64,000 nt of DNA from the NCBI RefSeq assembly GCF_024170005.1, contig NZ_JALJXJ010000004.1, forward strand, positions 310,001 through 374,000, read 5' to 3'. Both the position numbers and the translations under genes were made by a program. Below, piece after piece: positions 1-8,097 of this stretch. The stretch is from Azospirillum lipoferum (lineage in GTDB: Bacteria; Pseudomonadota; Alphaproteobacteria; Azospirillales; Azospirillaceae). Position 1 is the first letter of the stretch, and each line of letters opens with the position of its first letter. The notes beneath the pieces are model-generated. The model searched no databases, was not told the DNA's origin, and was given only the letters and a program-made list of their open reading frames with translations.

Positions 1-338
1 TTGTCCACCGCATCCAGGATCCGTTGCAACGCCTCGGTGCTCAGGGCCGAGTCCATCGTCAGGCCGTCCCCGAATTTGCGCAGCGCGCCGATGACGCGGC
101 GGCGGGCGACGAAGTCGTCGTCGCCCGGCTCGAACGGCTCGACCACCGGACCCTTGTAGTAGCTGCCGCGGAAGCCCCACTGGCGGCGGCCGTCGGCCCG
201 CCATTCGCTGCCGTCGGACAGCACCATGCAGCGCCCCCCTTCGGTGTAGCGTTCCACCGTGGCGATGGATTGCGGAATGGACTGGCCGCTGCGGATGGTC
301 ACGCGGTCGCCGACGCGGAAGCTGGCGGCAGTGAACAT
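1..338 (-). CDS. hypothetical protein, 3' end cut off by the window edge
   Basis: The frame starts at ATG 338 behind a clear GGGAG ribosome-binding site and stays open to base 1, so at least 112 residues are coded and the C-terminus lies outside. The protein begins MFTAASFRVGDRVTIRSGQS and has a short, probably beta-rich N-terminal half (residues about 6-60) followed by a charged helical part (VARRRVIGALRKFGDG). No signal peptide or membrane segment is visible. The 'VGDRVTIRSG' opening resembles small SH3-like or KOW-like barrels, but this is only a shape impression. I do not recognise the family. Confidence 0.6.
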   Translation of the reverse strand, partial: MFTAASFRVGDRVTIRSGQSIPQSIATVERYTEGGRCMVLSDGSEWRADGRRQWGFRGSYYKGPVVEPFEPGDDDFVARRRVIGALRKFGDGLTMDSALSTEALQRILDAVD

Positions 339-440
339 GCTGTCTCCCTGAATGGCGCTTTCTGAAACGCCGCAAAAATCCCGAAGGCGCTGTTTTCCAC
401 CAGTTGTGCCCCCGAATCCAGCGCCAAGTCCCATACCCCC

Positions 441-459
441 CCTCTCCCCGGGGGGAGAG
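441..459. repeat. short copy of the dispersed CT/GA-rich palindrome
   Basis: CTCTCCCC followed directly by GGGGGGAGAG forms a near-perfect hairpin just past the stop of the hydrolase gene at 464. It is a truncated member of the repeat family found at 7278, 14483, 21776, 39460, 42201, 43975 and 53583. Its place after a stop codon suggests it may act as a 3' mRNA stabiliser or terminator. Confidence 0.6.
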
Positions 460-463
460 TGAT

Positions 464-1435
464 CTACAGCGCGAAACTCGCCACCACCGGTGCGTGGTAA
501 CTCACCGGCGACGGCTCGTCGGCGTGCTCGACCTCGTCGGTCAGCTCCTCATTGTGGATCGCCACGTCGCGCAGCCGCCCGGTCAGCTGCGGCGACGCCA
601 TCAGATGGTCGAGCAGCACCGGCGTGCCGCCATGCAGCACGGTGTAGCGCCGCTCCTCCGGGATCGCCTGCTCCAGCGGCTCCAGCACGCGGTTGGCCAG
701 TTCGGCGTTGCCGGTGAAGTCGGGAGCGGCGCGGATGATGCGGACGGCGGTCTGCTCCAGATCGGCGTTGCAGTCGCCGGCCACCACGATCAGCGCGTCG
801 GGATCGGCATCGAACAGCCGGTCGACCGCCATGCGGGTCTCCAGTGCCTGGCCCGCCCGCTTGATCGAGGCAAGGTAGAACCCCTCCGCCCAGCCCGACG
901 CCGTCTTCCAGGTCTGGGCGCCGGCCTTCTGCCCCGGCACCGGGGCGGCGATGGGTGCCCGCAGATGCAGGTCGAACACATGCAGGATGCGGCCGTCCGG
1001 CATCTCCACCTCGGCATGCAGCACCGGCCGGTCCCAGCCGACCTCCGTCTCCCCCTCCGGCGCCGGGTCGGCGGTGGCGAGACGCACGCGGGCCGGCGGC
1101 ACCAGATGATGGCGCAGCAGCCGCGCCGCCCGGATCGGCCAGCGGCTGACGATCACCGGATTGTGGCGGTCGGCCGGCGACGGGGCATCACCCGCAGTGA
1201 CGTGATAGCCGGCATAGCGGGTGCCCTCCAGCAGCCGGGTCAGCGCCCGCAGGATCCGCGGCTCGCTCTTCACCGGATGCTGGGCGTCGACCTCCTGCAA
1301 ACAGAGGATGTCGGCCTCCAGCCGTTCCAGCTGCGGGCGCAACGTGGCGATCCGCGCCTCGAAGGGTGGCTCGTCGGCATCGTCGTCCAGGTTTTCCAGG
1401 TTGAAGGTGGCGATCCGGAACAGCGTGTCGGCCAT
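464..1435 (-). CDS. endonuclease/exonuclease/phosphatase (EEP) family hydrolase
   Basis: This 323-residue protein has the EEP (DNase I-like) fold signatures in order: FNLENL near residue 11 (metal-site Asn), LCLQEVD near 45 (metal-binding Glu), VVAGDCNADLE near 220 (the GDxN motif) and LLDHLMASPQL near 275. The last motif, usually SDHxPV, reads SYHAPVV at residues about 312-318, so the Asp that supports the catalytic His is replaced by Tyr. No signal peptide is seen, so it is probably cytoplasmic. EEP proteins cleave phosphodiester bonds in nucleic acids, lipids or small molecules, and the substrate cannot be read from the sequence. It is followed by a short hairpin repeat. Confidence 0.8.
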   Translation of the reverse strand: MADTLFRIATFNLENLDDDADEPPFEARIATLRPQLERLEADILCLQEVDAQHPVKSEPRILRALTRLLEGTRYAGYHVTAGDAPSPADRHNPVIVSRWPIRAARLLRHHLVPPARVRLATADPAPEGETEVGWDRPVLHAEVEMPDGRILHVFDLHLRAPIAAPVPGQKAGAQTWKTASGWAEGFYLASIKRAGQALETRMAVDRLFDADPDALIVVAGDCNADLEQTAVRIIRAAPDFTGNAELANRVLEPLEQAIPEERRYTVLHGGTPVLLDHLMASPQLTGRLRDVAIHNEELTDEVEHADEPSPVSYHAPVVASFAL

Positions 1436-1502
1436 GAAGGGCTCCGCAGAAGGACGGCGGGTGGGAGCACGCGACGAATGGCTGTGCCCCCGGTCGAGCT
1501 TA

Positions 1503-2153
1503 TCAGAACAGCTCGACGTCGCCTTCGATCCGCGTCCGGCCCAGATGCTCCATATAGGACGACTCGTTGCGGGCGATGTCGTGCAGCGACTCGTCGCCGA
1601 TCAGCCGGCGCTGGCTGCGGCCGGTGGTGGGGAAGAAGCGCACCGCGCGCGGGCTGGCGCCGCCGACGTCCCAGCTGACGGTGGGGATGCCCTCCGTCGC
1701 CAGATACTCCATGACGAAGTCGACGTTGCGCTGGCCGATGTTGGCGGTGCGCAGGGTGTTCAGGTTGACGTTGGCGCCGCCGAACAGCTTGGCGCGCAGC
1801 CGGTCGCGCCGGCCGGTGACGGCGAGCAGCCGGTTGATCAGATGCTCCATCGCCGTGGCGCCGTAGCGCGACGACAGCGACAGCGTGTCGGTGCCGGCAT
1901 CGGGCAGCAGGAAATGGTTCATGCCGCCGATCTCCGCCACCGGATCATAGAGGCAGGCGGCGACGCAGGAACCCAGCGTGGTGGTGATGACGACGTTCGG
2001 GTCGTCGGTGACGACGCAGCCGCCGACGACGATGTTGACCACCTCCGCCCCCAGCCGCCGGTCATGGTAGCGGTTGGCGGCGACATCCTGATGTTCCAGC
2101 CGGCGGCGCAGGACCTTGTGCGCGGGAGAGAGGCCGGAACGGTCTGTCATCAT
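1503..2153 (-). CDS. cheD: chemoreceptor glutamine deamidase CheD
   Basis: CheD deamidates glutamines on methyl-accepting chemotaxis proteins and can interact with CheC-type phosphatases. The 216-residue protein carries the family core TTLGSCVAACLYDP with the catalytic Cys at about residue 63, and GGMNHFLLP with the catalytic His at about 80. Further conserved pieces are KLFGGANV and VDFVMEYL. The N-terminal 35 residues precede the domain and may not all be translated, since an ATG also lies one codon after the first. The gene is not beside a che operon here, but two chemoreceptor genes lie in the same window. The roughly 155 bases upstream are AT-rich for this genome and probably hold its promoter. 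Confidence 0.92.
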   Translation of the reverse strand: MMTDRSGLSPAHKVLRRRLEHQDVAANRYHDRRLGAEVVNIVVGGCVVTDDPNVVITTTLGSCVAACLYDPVAEIGGMNHFLLPDAGTDTLSLSSRYGATAMEHLINRLLAVTGRRDRLRAKLFGGANVNLNTLRTANIGQRNVDFVMEYLATEGIPTVSWDVGGASPRAVRFFPTTGRSQRRLIGDESLHDIARNESSYMEHLGRTRIEGDVELF

Positions 2154-2310
2154 CGGGTCTGGGGCTCTCGCTGCTGGATGCGGACGAATAAGCGGCGGGC
2201 AAGGGGGCGGGCAGACGAATGAAGCACCAATTTTGCGCCGGTTTCCGGCGAATCAATATCGATCCGCATTTTGTCATATATGGCATGCTCGGATCTATGA
2301 CCTATGTCAG

Positions 2311-3816
2311 TCAATAGGTGGAAACCCACCTTTCCAGAATCTCAGCCTGAAGCCTGGCCGCGCCGATGGCCCAGGCGCGTGCCTCCGGCGGCGTGGCGGT
2401 CACCCGGCGGTCGAGCGCCGCATCCATCGCCGCCCGCCGCCGCGGATCGGCGATGAACAGGACGAAACCCAGCCGCCGGCCGCCGGCCGTCGTCAGCAGC
2501 CCGGCCAACCCCTTGACATAGGCCAGTGTCCCCGTCTTGGCATGGACACCGGCGGGCAGCGCCTTGCCGTCCTCCTCCCCCGGCAGCAGCTCCCACAAAG
2601 CGGGGCCGCCGGCCCGCAGCAGCGCCCCCATCTGCCTCGGGGTGGAGCGCGACCCGGTGCCCAGCCCCGAATGGTTGGCGAGCCGAAGCCCACTCCATCC
2701 CGCAGCCTGCCTGCCTCCTTCCACCGCCTGCCGCGTCAGCCAGCCCTGCAACAGCGCCGCCGAGCGCTCCAACGTCGCGGCCGACGGATCCAGCCGGCGC
2801 GACGCCGCCAGCCCGATCACCTCCGCCGACAGGTTGTTGGAATGGCGCAGCAGCCCGCGCGCCAGATCGGTCAGCGGCGGGCTGTCCAGCGCCGCCAGCG
2901 CCGCGGCCCCATCTCCAGCCCCAGCCGGCGCCCGCCCGATCTGGGGAGCCGGCAGGGTGATGCCGGCATCGGCGGCCAGCCGGCGGAACAGCGTGGCGGC
3001 GGCCAGCCCCGGCCGCGCCACCGGCACCCAGGCACTTCCCCCCTCCCCCGCGGCCGGCGGCATCATCAGCCAGCGGTCGGCCCCGTCCGGCAGCAGCGGG
3101 AAGCCGCCGCCGCCAGCCATCGGCCGTACCGCGACGCTGTCCAGCGGCAGCCGCCCGGCATCGGCGACCGTCAGCACCTCCGGCCCCGCAGCGCCGCGCC
3201 GCCAGCTCAGCAGGGCACGGTTGTAGTTCAGCGACAGCGCCCCCACTCCGGTGTTGTAAGGGGCGGCCCAGGGCTGCCCGGCGTCGATCTCCGCCAGTTC
3301 CGGCAGCAGCGCCGTATCGTACAGGAACCGCCCCTCCACCCGCTGCAGCCCGGCGGCGGTCAGCCCGCCCAGCAGCTGCAACAGCCCTTCGGTCGCCAGC
3401 GCCGGGTCGCCGCCGCCTTGCAGGATCAGGTCGCCACGCAGCACCCCGCCCGCCAGCGGTCCCGTCGCCAGCAGCCGCGTGGTGAAGCGATGGTCCGGAC
3501 CCAGCAGGGCCAGCGCCGCCGCCGCCGTCGGCAGCTTCGCCACCGACGCCGGGATGAAGGGGGTGTCCGCCGCCTGCGCTTCCAGCGCGCGGCCGCTGTC
3601 CGGCTCGAACAGGGTGTAGCCGACCGCAGCATCCTCCAAACCACCGGCGGTGCCCGCCATGGCCGGCACCGGCAGCCCCGCCGCCGGCAGGGCCAGGGAT
3701 CCCAACAGGCCGAGGAACGGCCGGCGGCCCAGCAGCAGTCGGTTATCGGGCCGGCTACCGGAGTGACGGATTGCGGTCAAGGGTCGGGTCTTTCCGCTTC
3801 TGATGGAAGCTTTCAT
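2311..3816 (-). CDS. D-alanyl-D-alanine carboxypeptidase/endopeptidase, PBP4 (DacB, class C) family
   Basis: The protein trims or cleaves peptidoglycan cross-links in the periplasm. All three serine-penicillin-binding motifs are present: SVAK (Ser at about residue 91), SNN near 325 and KTG near 427, with the long insertion between the first two that is typical of PBP4. I chose ATG 3816 (501 residues); the frame is open to 3915 but the extra residues do not look like a signal. Residues 31-50 read RRPFLGLLGSLALPAAGLPV, a twin-arginine-like export signal ending near PAMAG. No strong ribosome-binding site is seen at 3816. The gene diverges from the FHA gene at 3933. Confidence 0.88.
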   Translation of the reverse strand: MKASIRSGKTRPLTAIRHSGSRPDNRLLLGRRPFLGLLGSLALPAAGLPVPAMAGTAGGLEDAAVGYTLFEPDSGRALEAQAADTPFIPASVAKLPTAAAALALLGPDHRFTTRLLATGPLAGGVLRGDLILQGGGDPALATEGLLQLLGGLTAAGLQRVEGRFLYDTALLPELAEIDAGQPWAAPYNTGVGALSLNYNRALLSWRRGAAGPEVLTVADAGRLPLDSVAVRPMAGGGGFPLLPDGADRWLMMPPAAGEGGSAWVPVARPGLAAATLFRRLAADAGITLPAPQIGRAPAGAGDGAAALAALDSPPLTDLARGLLRHSNNLSAEVIGLAASRRLDPSAATLERSAALLQGWLTRQAVEGGRQAAGWSGLRLANHSGLGTGSRSTPRQMGALLRAGGPALWELLPGEEDGKALPAGVHAKTGTLAYVKGLAGLLTTAGGRRLGFVLFIADPRRRAAMDAALDRRVTATPPEARAWAIGAARLQAEILERWVSTY

Positions 3817-3932
3817 AAAGTATTTTGGGAAAAAATCGCCGGGAATCGTGAACAGGGACGTAGCCGGGCGGCAGTCCGTCGAGGACAGTCCGATAGGGGC
3901 AGGCTGAGCGGGCAAGCCAGGGGGGGACGGTT

Positions 3933-5816
3933 ATGGCGATGTCCAAGCGGCGCGAGGCGCGCTTCGAGGTGGTGGTCGAACAGGGCGGCAAACCCAACAT
4001 CGACGGCGTCTTCGATGACGAGAAGTCGGCGACGGAACGCGCCAACTTCCTGCTGCGCCTTGCCAAGTTCCCGGTGGTGCGCGTGGTGAAGGTCACCGGC
4101 ACCGGGCGGGAAGAGACCATCTTCCAGAAGACCTCGTCCGGCGGCGCCAAGCTGACCACCATCTCGCCGATCGACACCGCCAACCTCTGCACCGACGTGT
4201 TGCAGGTCTTCTCCTTCGACAGCCGGATGACCCTGCTGCGGCTGCTGCGCGGCTACTGGGATGACCAGGGCATCATTCCGTCGGAACAGCTTCACCGCTA
4301 CTATCCGTTACGCTATTTCGAGCGCGAGGCGCTGCTGTTCAACCCGGCGATCAGCCGGCTCGCCACCCTCCAGGCGCCGATGCTGGGGGTGAAGCCACAT
4401 GAACGCTACGACCAGATCACCCGCCTGTTCACCGCGCTGAAGGAGCTCGCCCAGAAGTCCGACACGCTGGCCCCCTTCGACCAGGCGCTGATGCGCGGCG
4501 GGATTTCCGGCCTGTTGCTGGCCGCCGTCGACCGCCCGGTGGAGGAGCGCGACCGCATCGTCACCCACGCCTTCGGCACCCTGCTGGAACCGCACCGGGA
4601 ATGGGGCGCCAAGCTGACCGCCGTCCTGCGCCTGTATCAGGAGGGCGACGGCGAGAACACCCGGCTGGTGGACGAATTCGCCGCGGAGATCGTCGACGGG
4701 CGGGAACCGATCCGCGCCCTGATCGGCTATTCGCCCGATCTCGCCTCCGCCCTGCTGGCCCTGCTGGCGGCGCTGCGCGGCGATCTGGACGACCGGCTGC
4801 CCCACACCGAAGCCCTGCTGACGCTGTCGAACGCCCTGGCCTCCGACGGAACGGGGCTCGGCTTCGCCCGCACGCGCGGGGCGCTGCTGAACCGCATCCG
4901 CGGCGGACTGGACGGGCTGACCCCGCTGACCCGCACCGGGTCGGCCAGCGACGCCCGCGCCTTCTCATCCATCGTCGACGGCATGATCGCCTTCGACGGC
5001 TATATGGGCGGTCCGGAGATGGCGGAATCGCTGACCCGCCGCGGCAAGACCGTGTGGGCCACCGGCGGCGTCGACCTGTCCTTCGAGGAGACGATGACGC
5101 GGCTGGCCGGCCGCTTCAACACGGCGGCGGGGCGGCTCGGCTATCTGCTCGACCTCGGCGCCAGCCCCTACGGCCACAAGAAGATCAGCCTCGTCATCCA
5201 GCGCGTCGCCGACGAGTTCAACCGGGTGAAGACCGCGGCGGAACTGGCCGCCCCCGGCGCCTCGATCCAGGAGGTGCGCGAAGGGCTGGGCCGCCGCCTG
5301 CGCGCCGCCGGCATTCCACGGGCGCTGGCCGACGGGCTGATCGCCAAGATCGCCACCATCCCCGACGACCAGCGCGTGTCGATGACCGGCACCGGCGTGG
5401 TGGCGGGACTGCGGATCGCCTCCTCGCCGCACGCCCGGCCGACGGACATGACGGTCGACATGCAGGCGCCGCCGACGCCGGCCCCCCGGCTGACGCTCAG
5501 CTACCAGGGCCGGACGGTGGCGCTGCCCGATGCGGGCGACGATGTGGTGATCGGCCGCGCGGCGGAGTGCGGCATCACGCTGGACCACGCCTCCGCCTCG
5601 CGCCGGCATGCGCTGATCCGGCTGCGCGACGGTGCCTTCACGGTGGAGGATCTCAGCCGCAACGGCACCCGCCTGGTGGCGCAGGACGGCGAACAGCGCC
5701 TGCTGAAGATGGGCGATGTGGCGCCGCTGTCCGGCCGGGGGGAGATCGTCATCGGCTCCCTCGACCTCGGCGAACATCCGGCGCGCATTGCCTGGAGCGT
5801 GGGGGCGGGACGCTGA
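3933..5816 (+). CDS. FHA-domain protein with a large unknown N-terminal region
   Basis: The 627-residue protein ends in a forkhead-associated domain at about residues 505-610. It has the signature pattern VVIGRAAECGITLDH, then ASRRHALIRL and DLSRNGTRLV, that is the GR...S.RH...N.T residues used to bind phosphothreonine. The first 480 or so residues are mostly helical, with no membrane segment or signal peptide, and I do not recognise the domain. A Pro/Ala-rich linker (about 483-495) joins the two parts. Ser/Thr-kinase signalling or a type VI secretion accessory role are the usual contexts of FHA proteins, but no kinase or secretion gene is nearby. It stands alone between a divergent PBP4 gene and a convergent MFS gene. 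Confidence 0.75.
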   Translation: MAMSKRREARFEVVVEQGGKPNIDGVFDDEKSATERANFLLRLAKFPVVRVVKVTGTGREETIFQKTSSGGAKLTTISPIDTANLCTDVLQVFSFDSRMTLLRLLRGYWDDQGIIPSEQLHRYYPLRYFEREALLFNPAISRLATLQAPMLGVKPHERYDQITRLFTALKELAQKSDTLAPFDQALMRGGISGLLLAAVDRPVEERDRIVTHAFGTLLEPHREWGAKLTAVLRLYQEGDGENTRLVDEFAAEIVDGREPIRALIGYSPDLASALLALLAALRGDLDDRLPHTEALLTLSNALASDGTGLGFARTRGALLNRIRGGLDGLTPLTRTGSASDARAFSSIVDGMIAFDGYMGGPEMAESLTRRGKTVWATGGVDLSFEETMTRLAGRFNTAAGRLGYLLDLGASPYGHKKISLVIQRVADEFNRVKTAAELAAPGASIQEVREGLGRRLRAAGIPRALADGLIAKIATIPDDQRVSMTGTGVVAGLRIASSPHARPTDMTVDMQAPPTPAPRLTLSYQGRTVALPDAGDDVVIGRAAECGITLDHASASRRHALIRLRDGAFTVEDLSRNGTRLVAQDGEQRLLKMGDVAPLSGRGEIVIGSLDLGEHPARIAWSVGAGR

Positions 5817-5826
5817 CCGCCGGGGG

Positions 5827-5850
5827 CGCCGGGACCGTCAGTCCCCGGCG
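5827..5850. terminator. possible bidirectional terminator hairpin
   Basis: CGCCGGGAC and GTCCCCGGCG pair across a 5-base loop with one bulged C. The hairpin lies between the convergent FHA and MFS genes and overlaps the last codons of the latter. No T-run follows on either strand, so it is a weak call. Confidence 0.3.
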
Positions 5851-7094
5851 CAGGCGGCCTCGGCCAGCCGGGACGACTCGGAAGCCCGGCTGGCGGTCGC
5901 CCGGTCGTCCAGCAGCGCCACCGCCCACACCACCAGACCGCAGAGCGCCAGCACGACGCCGACCCAGCCGGTGGAGGTCCAGCCCCAGCCGGCGGCGATC
6001 GCCATGCCGCCCAGCCAGGGGCCGAGCGCGTTGGCGGCATTGAAGGCGCTGTGGTTCAGCGCGGCGGCCAACGTCTGCGCATCCTCCGCCACATCCATCA
6101 ACCGGGCCTGCAACGGGGTGCCGAGCCCGCCGCCGCAGCCGATCATGAAGACCACCACCGACACCAGCCAGATGTTGCCGGCGGCGAAGGGATAGAGCGC
6201 CAGCGACCCGGCGCTCCACAGCAGGACGATGGCGACGGTCGGCATCAGGGCGCGGTCGGCGGCCCAGGCGCTGACCAGCGTGCCGACGGTCATGCCGGCG
6301 CCGAACACCGCCAGCACGACGGGCACCACCGCCGGCGACACCTGGGTCACCTCCATCAGGGTGGAGGCGACATAGGTGTAGACCGCGAACATGCCGCCGA
6401 AGCCGATGGCGCCGATGCCCAGCGTCAGCCAGACCTGCCGCCGCTTCAGGGCCCCCAGTTCCCGCAGCGGGCTGGCATCGGGATGCGGCCGGTCCTTCGG
6501 CGCGAAGATCCAGACCAGCAGCACGGTCAGCAGCGCCAGCAGCCCAACGACGCCGAAGCCCCAGCGCCAGCCCAGCACCTGCCCGATCCAGTTCGCCATC
6601 GGCACGCCGATGATGGTCGCTACCGTCAGCCCCAGCATGGTCCGCGCCACCGCCTGCGCGCGGCGCTGCGGCGGCACCAGCGAGGCGGCGACCAGGGCCG
6701 CAACGCCGAAATAGGCGCCGTGCGGCAGCCCGCTCATGAAACGGAAGGCCAGCATCCAGCCGTAGGAGGGCGAAAAGGCGCTCGCCACGTTGGCCGCGGC
6801 GAAGATCGTCATCAGCCCGATCAGCAGGGTCCGCCGCGCCACCCGCGCCGCCAGCACCGCGATCACCGGCGCCCCCACCACCACACCCAGCGCATAGGCG
6901 CTGATGACATGGCCGGCGGTCGGCTCGTCGATGCCCAGGCCGCGGGCGAAATAGGGCAGCAGACTCATCGTCGCGAATTCGGTCGTCCCGATGGCGAACC
7001 CGCCCATGGCGAGCGCCAGCAGCACCAGCCCGGGATGGGCCGAGGTCAGCGGTACCTCCGCACGCAAGTCGCCGTGATGGCCGGCAGACGCCAT
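5838..7094 (-). CDS. MFS transporter, AraJ/YdhP-like DHA1 family
   Basis: This 418-residue inner-membrane protein has about 12 hydrophobic segments. The N-terminus reads MGGFAIGTTEFATMSLLPYF, typical of the sugar-efflux/drug:proton DHA1 branch. The conserved loop-2 region VARRTLLIG and the RFMSGLPHGAYFGVAALVAA motif match AraJ, YdhP and PbuE-type exporters. It is expected to export small molecules by proton antiport, with unknown substrate. ATG 7094 is preceded by GGAG at a good distance. A perfect palindrome about 130 bases upstream (7222-7239) could be its operator. Confidence 0.88.
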   Translation of the reverse strand: MASAGHHGDLRAEVPLTSAHPGLVLLALAMGGFAIGTTEFATMSLLPYFARGLGIDEPTAGHVISAYALGVVVGAPVIAVLAARVARRTLLIGLMTIFAAANVASAFSPSYGWMLAFRFMSGLPHGAYFGVAALVAASLVPPQRRAQAVARTMLGLTVATIIGVPMANWIGQVLGWRWGFGVVGLLALLTVLLVWIFAPKDRPHPDASPLRELGALKRRQVWLTLGIGAIGFGGMFAVYTYVASTLMEVTQVSPAVVPVVLAVFGAGMTVGTLVSAWAADRALMPTVAIVLLWSAGSLALYPFAAGNIWLVSVVVFMIGCGGGLGTPLQARLMDVAEDAQTLAAALNHSAFNAANALGPWLGGMAIAAGWGWTSTGWVGVVLALCGLVVWAVALLDDRATASRASESSRLAEAACAGD

Positions 7095-7221
7095 GGTCGT
7101 TTCTCCGCTGTCGCGCTGGATGAGGGACGGAAGGGCCCGGCAGCGGGGGAATCGAAAGCGACCGGGACAGGGTCAGGATATTTGCCAATGCCCCGCTGAG
7201 GCAATCCGCCGCAGGCCGTCA

Positions 7222-7239
7222 ATTTCGCAGGTGCGAAAT
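7222..7239. promoter_or_regulatory. perfect palindrome, operator-like
   Basis: ATTTCGCA and TGCGAAAT are exact inverted copies separated by GG. The site lies upstream of the MFS gene (start 7094) and downstream of the end of the HTH gene. There is no T-run, so an operator for the MFS promoter is more likely than a terminator. The binding protein is unknown. Confidence 0.4.
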
Positions 7240-7277
7240 GACCGGCGGGCATGGCTTGGCTGACATTCGCACAAAAT

Positions 7278-7367
7278 CCCCTCTCCCCCCCGGGAGAGGG
7301 GCAGGGTGAGGGGGATGCGTTGCAGGATTTTCGCAAAAGTCCCGCCGCGCATCCCCCTCACCCGCCC
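7278..7367. repeat. dispersed palindromic repeat, paired copy
   Basis: A CCCCTCTCCCCCC/GGGAGAGGGG palindrome with the GGGTGAGGGGGATGCG tail is followed, after about 30 bases, by the inverted tail GCGCATCCCCCTCACCC. The two halves therefore face each other and can form a long hairpin. It abuts the stop codon of the HTH gene at 7368. Confidence 0.8.
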
Positions 7368-7997
7368 CTACAGCAGATCCTTGAACAGCGGCATCTCCGC
7401 CGCCTTGTCCCGCTTGCGCGCCTTTTTCGGCTTGTCCTTCGTTTTTTCCGGCTGCTCCACCGGCAACTCTGGTGCCGCCATCGGCATCGGCAGTTCGGGA
7501 GCAGGCGGCTCGGCCACCGGTTCCGGCGTCACCGGCGGCGCGGGCTCCGGCGCCACCACCACCTCGGGTACCACCTCGGGCGGCAGTCCGGGTGCGACCT
7601 CCGGCACCGCCTCCACCTTCTCCTTCTTCTTCCGGGGCGGCCGGCGTGCCGGGATGCCGACGCCTTCCTTGGCGCGCTGCTTGGCCTTGTCGCGGGCCTG
7701 CGCCTCGGGTGCGTCGGGGTCGTCGGTCAGCCATTTGCGGCGCTTGATGACCTCGTTCACCCGCCCCTGGTTCACCCCCAGCTGGAAGGCGATCTCCTGC
7801 TGGGTCATGTTGGTGGTCTCGTGCAGGTGCAGGATCTCTGCGGCCAGTTCCGGCGTCATCTTGCGTCCGGTCAGGCGCCGCGCCGGACGGACGGAGCGCT
7901 GGGAACGGTCGCGCGCCCTCAAGGATTCCAGGATCTCCAGCGCAGCCGTGTTGCCCGCCGCCTTCAGCGCGTCCTCGAATTCCTTCAGCGTCGCCAT
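7368..7997 (-). CDS. small HTH protein with a Pro/Glu/Ala- and Lys-rich tail
   Basis: I placed the start at ATG 7997, which has AGGGGG eight bases upstream, giving 209 residues. Residues about 45-85 hold a helix-turn-helix: MTPELAAEILHLHETTNMTQ followed by QEIAFQLGVNQGRVNEVIKR, in the style of resolvase or small phage-type HTH domains. The rest is low-complexity: two Lys-rich blocks (RRPPRKKKEK and KTKDKPKKARKRDKAAE) flank a Pro/Glu/Val/Ala stretch. This looks like a DNA-binding protein with a disordered linker. No function is assigned. It is monocistronic, with a palindromic repeat directly after its stop. Confidence 0.65.
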   Translation of the reverse strand: MATLKEFEDALKAAGNTAALEILESLRARDRSQRSVRPARRLTGRKMTPELAAEILHLHETTNMTQQEIAFQLGVNQGRVNEVIKRRKWLTDDPDAPEAQARDKAKQRAKEGVGIPARRPPRKKKEKVEAVPEVAPGLPPEVVPEVVVAPEPAPPVTPEPVAEPPAPELPMPMAAPELPVEQPEKTKDKPKKARKRDKAAEMPLFKDLL

Positions 7998-8097
7998 GAA
8001 CATCCCCCCTGCTGTCGCCGGCCGGTCCCCGCAACGGCCGGCAGGATCACAGATAGTTCGTCCCAACGCGACGGAAAAGCCTTGGCGATGATGGTGG

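Noticed and set aside
2154..2310. CGCCGG-TTT-CCGGCG hairpin at 2236-2250 as a terminator of the PBP4 gene
   Set aside because: No T-run follows on the minus strand, and the hairpin is short; it may be chance in a G+C-rich genome or part of the cheD promoter.
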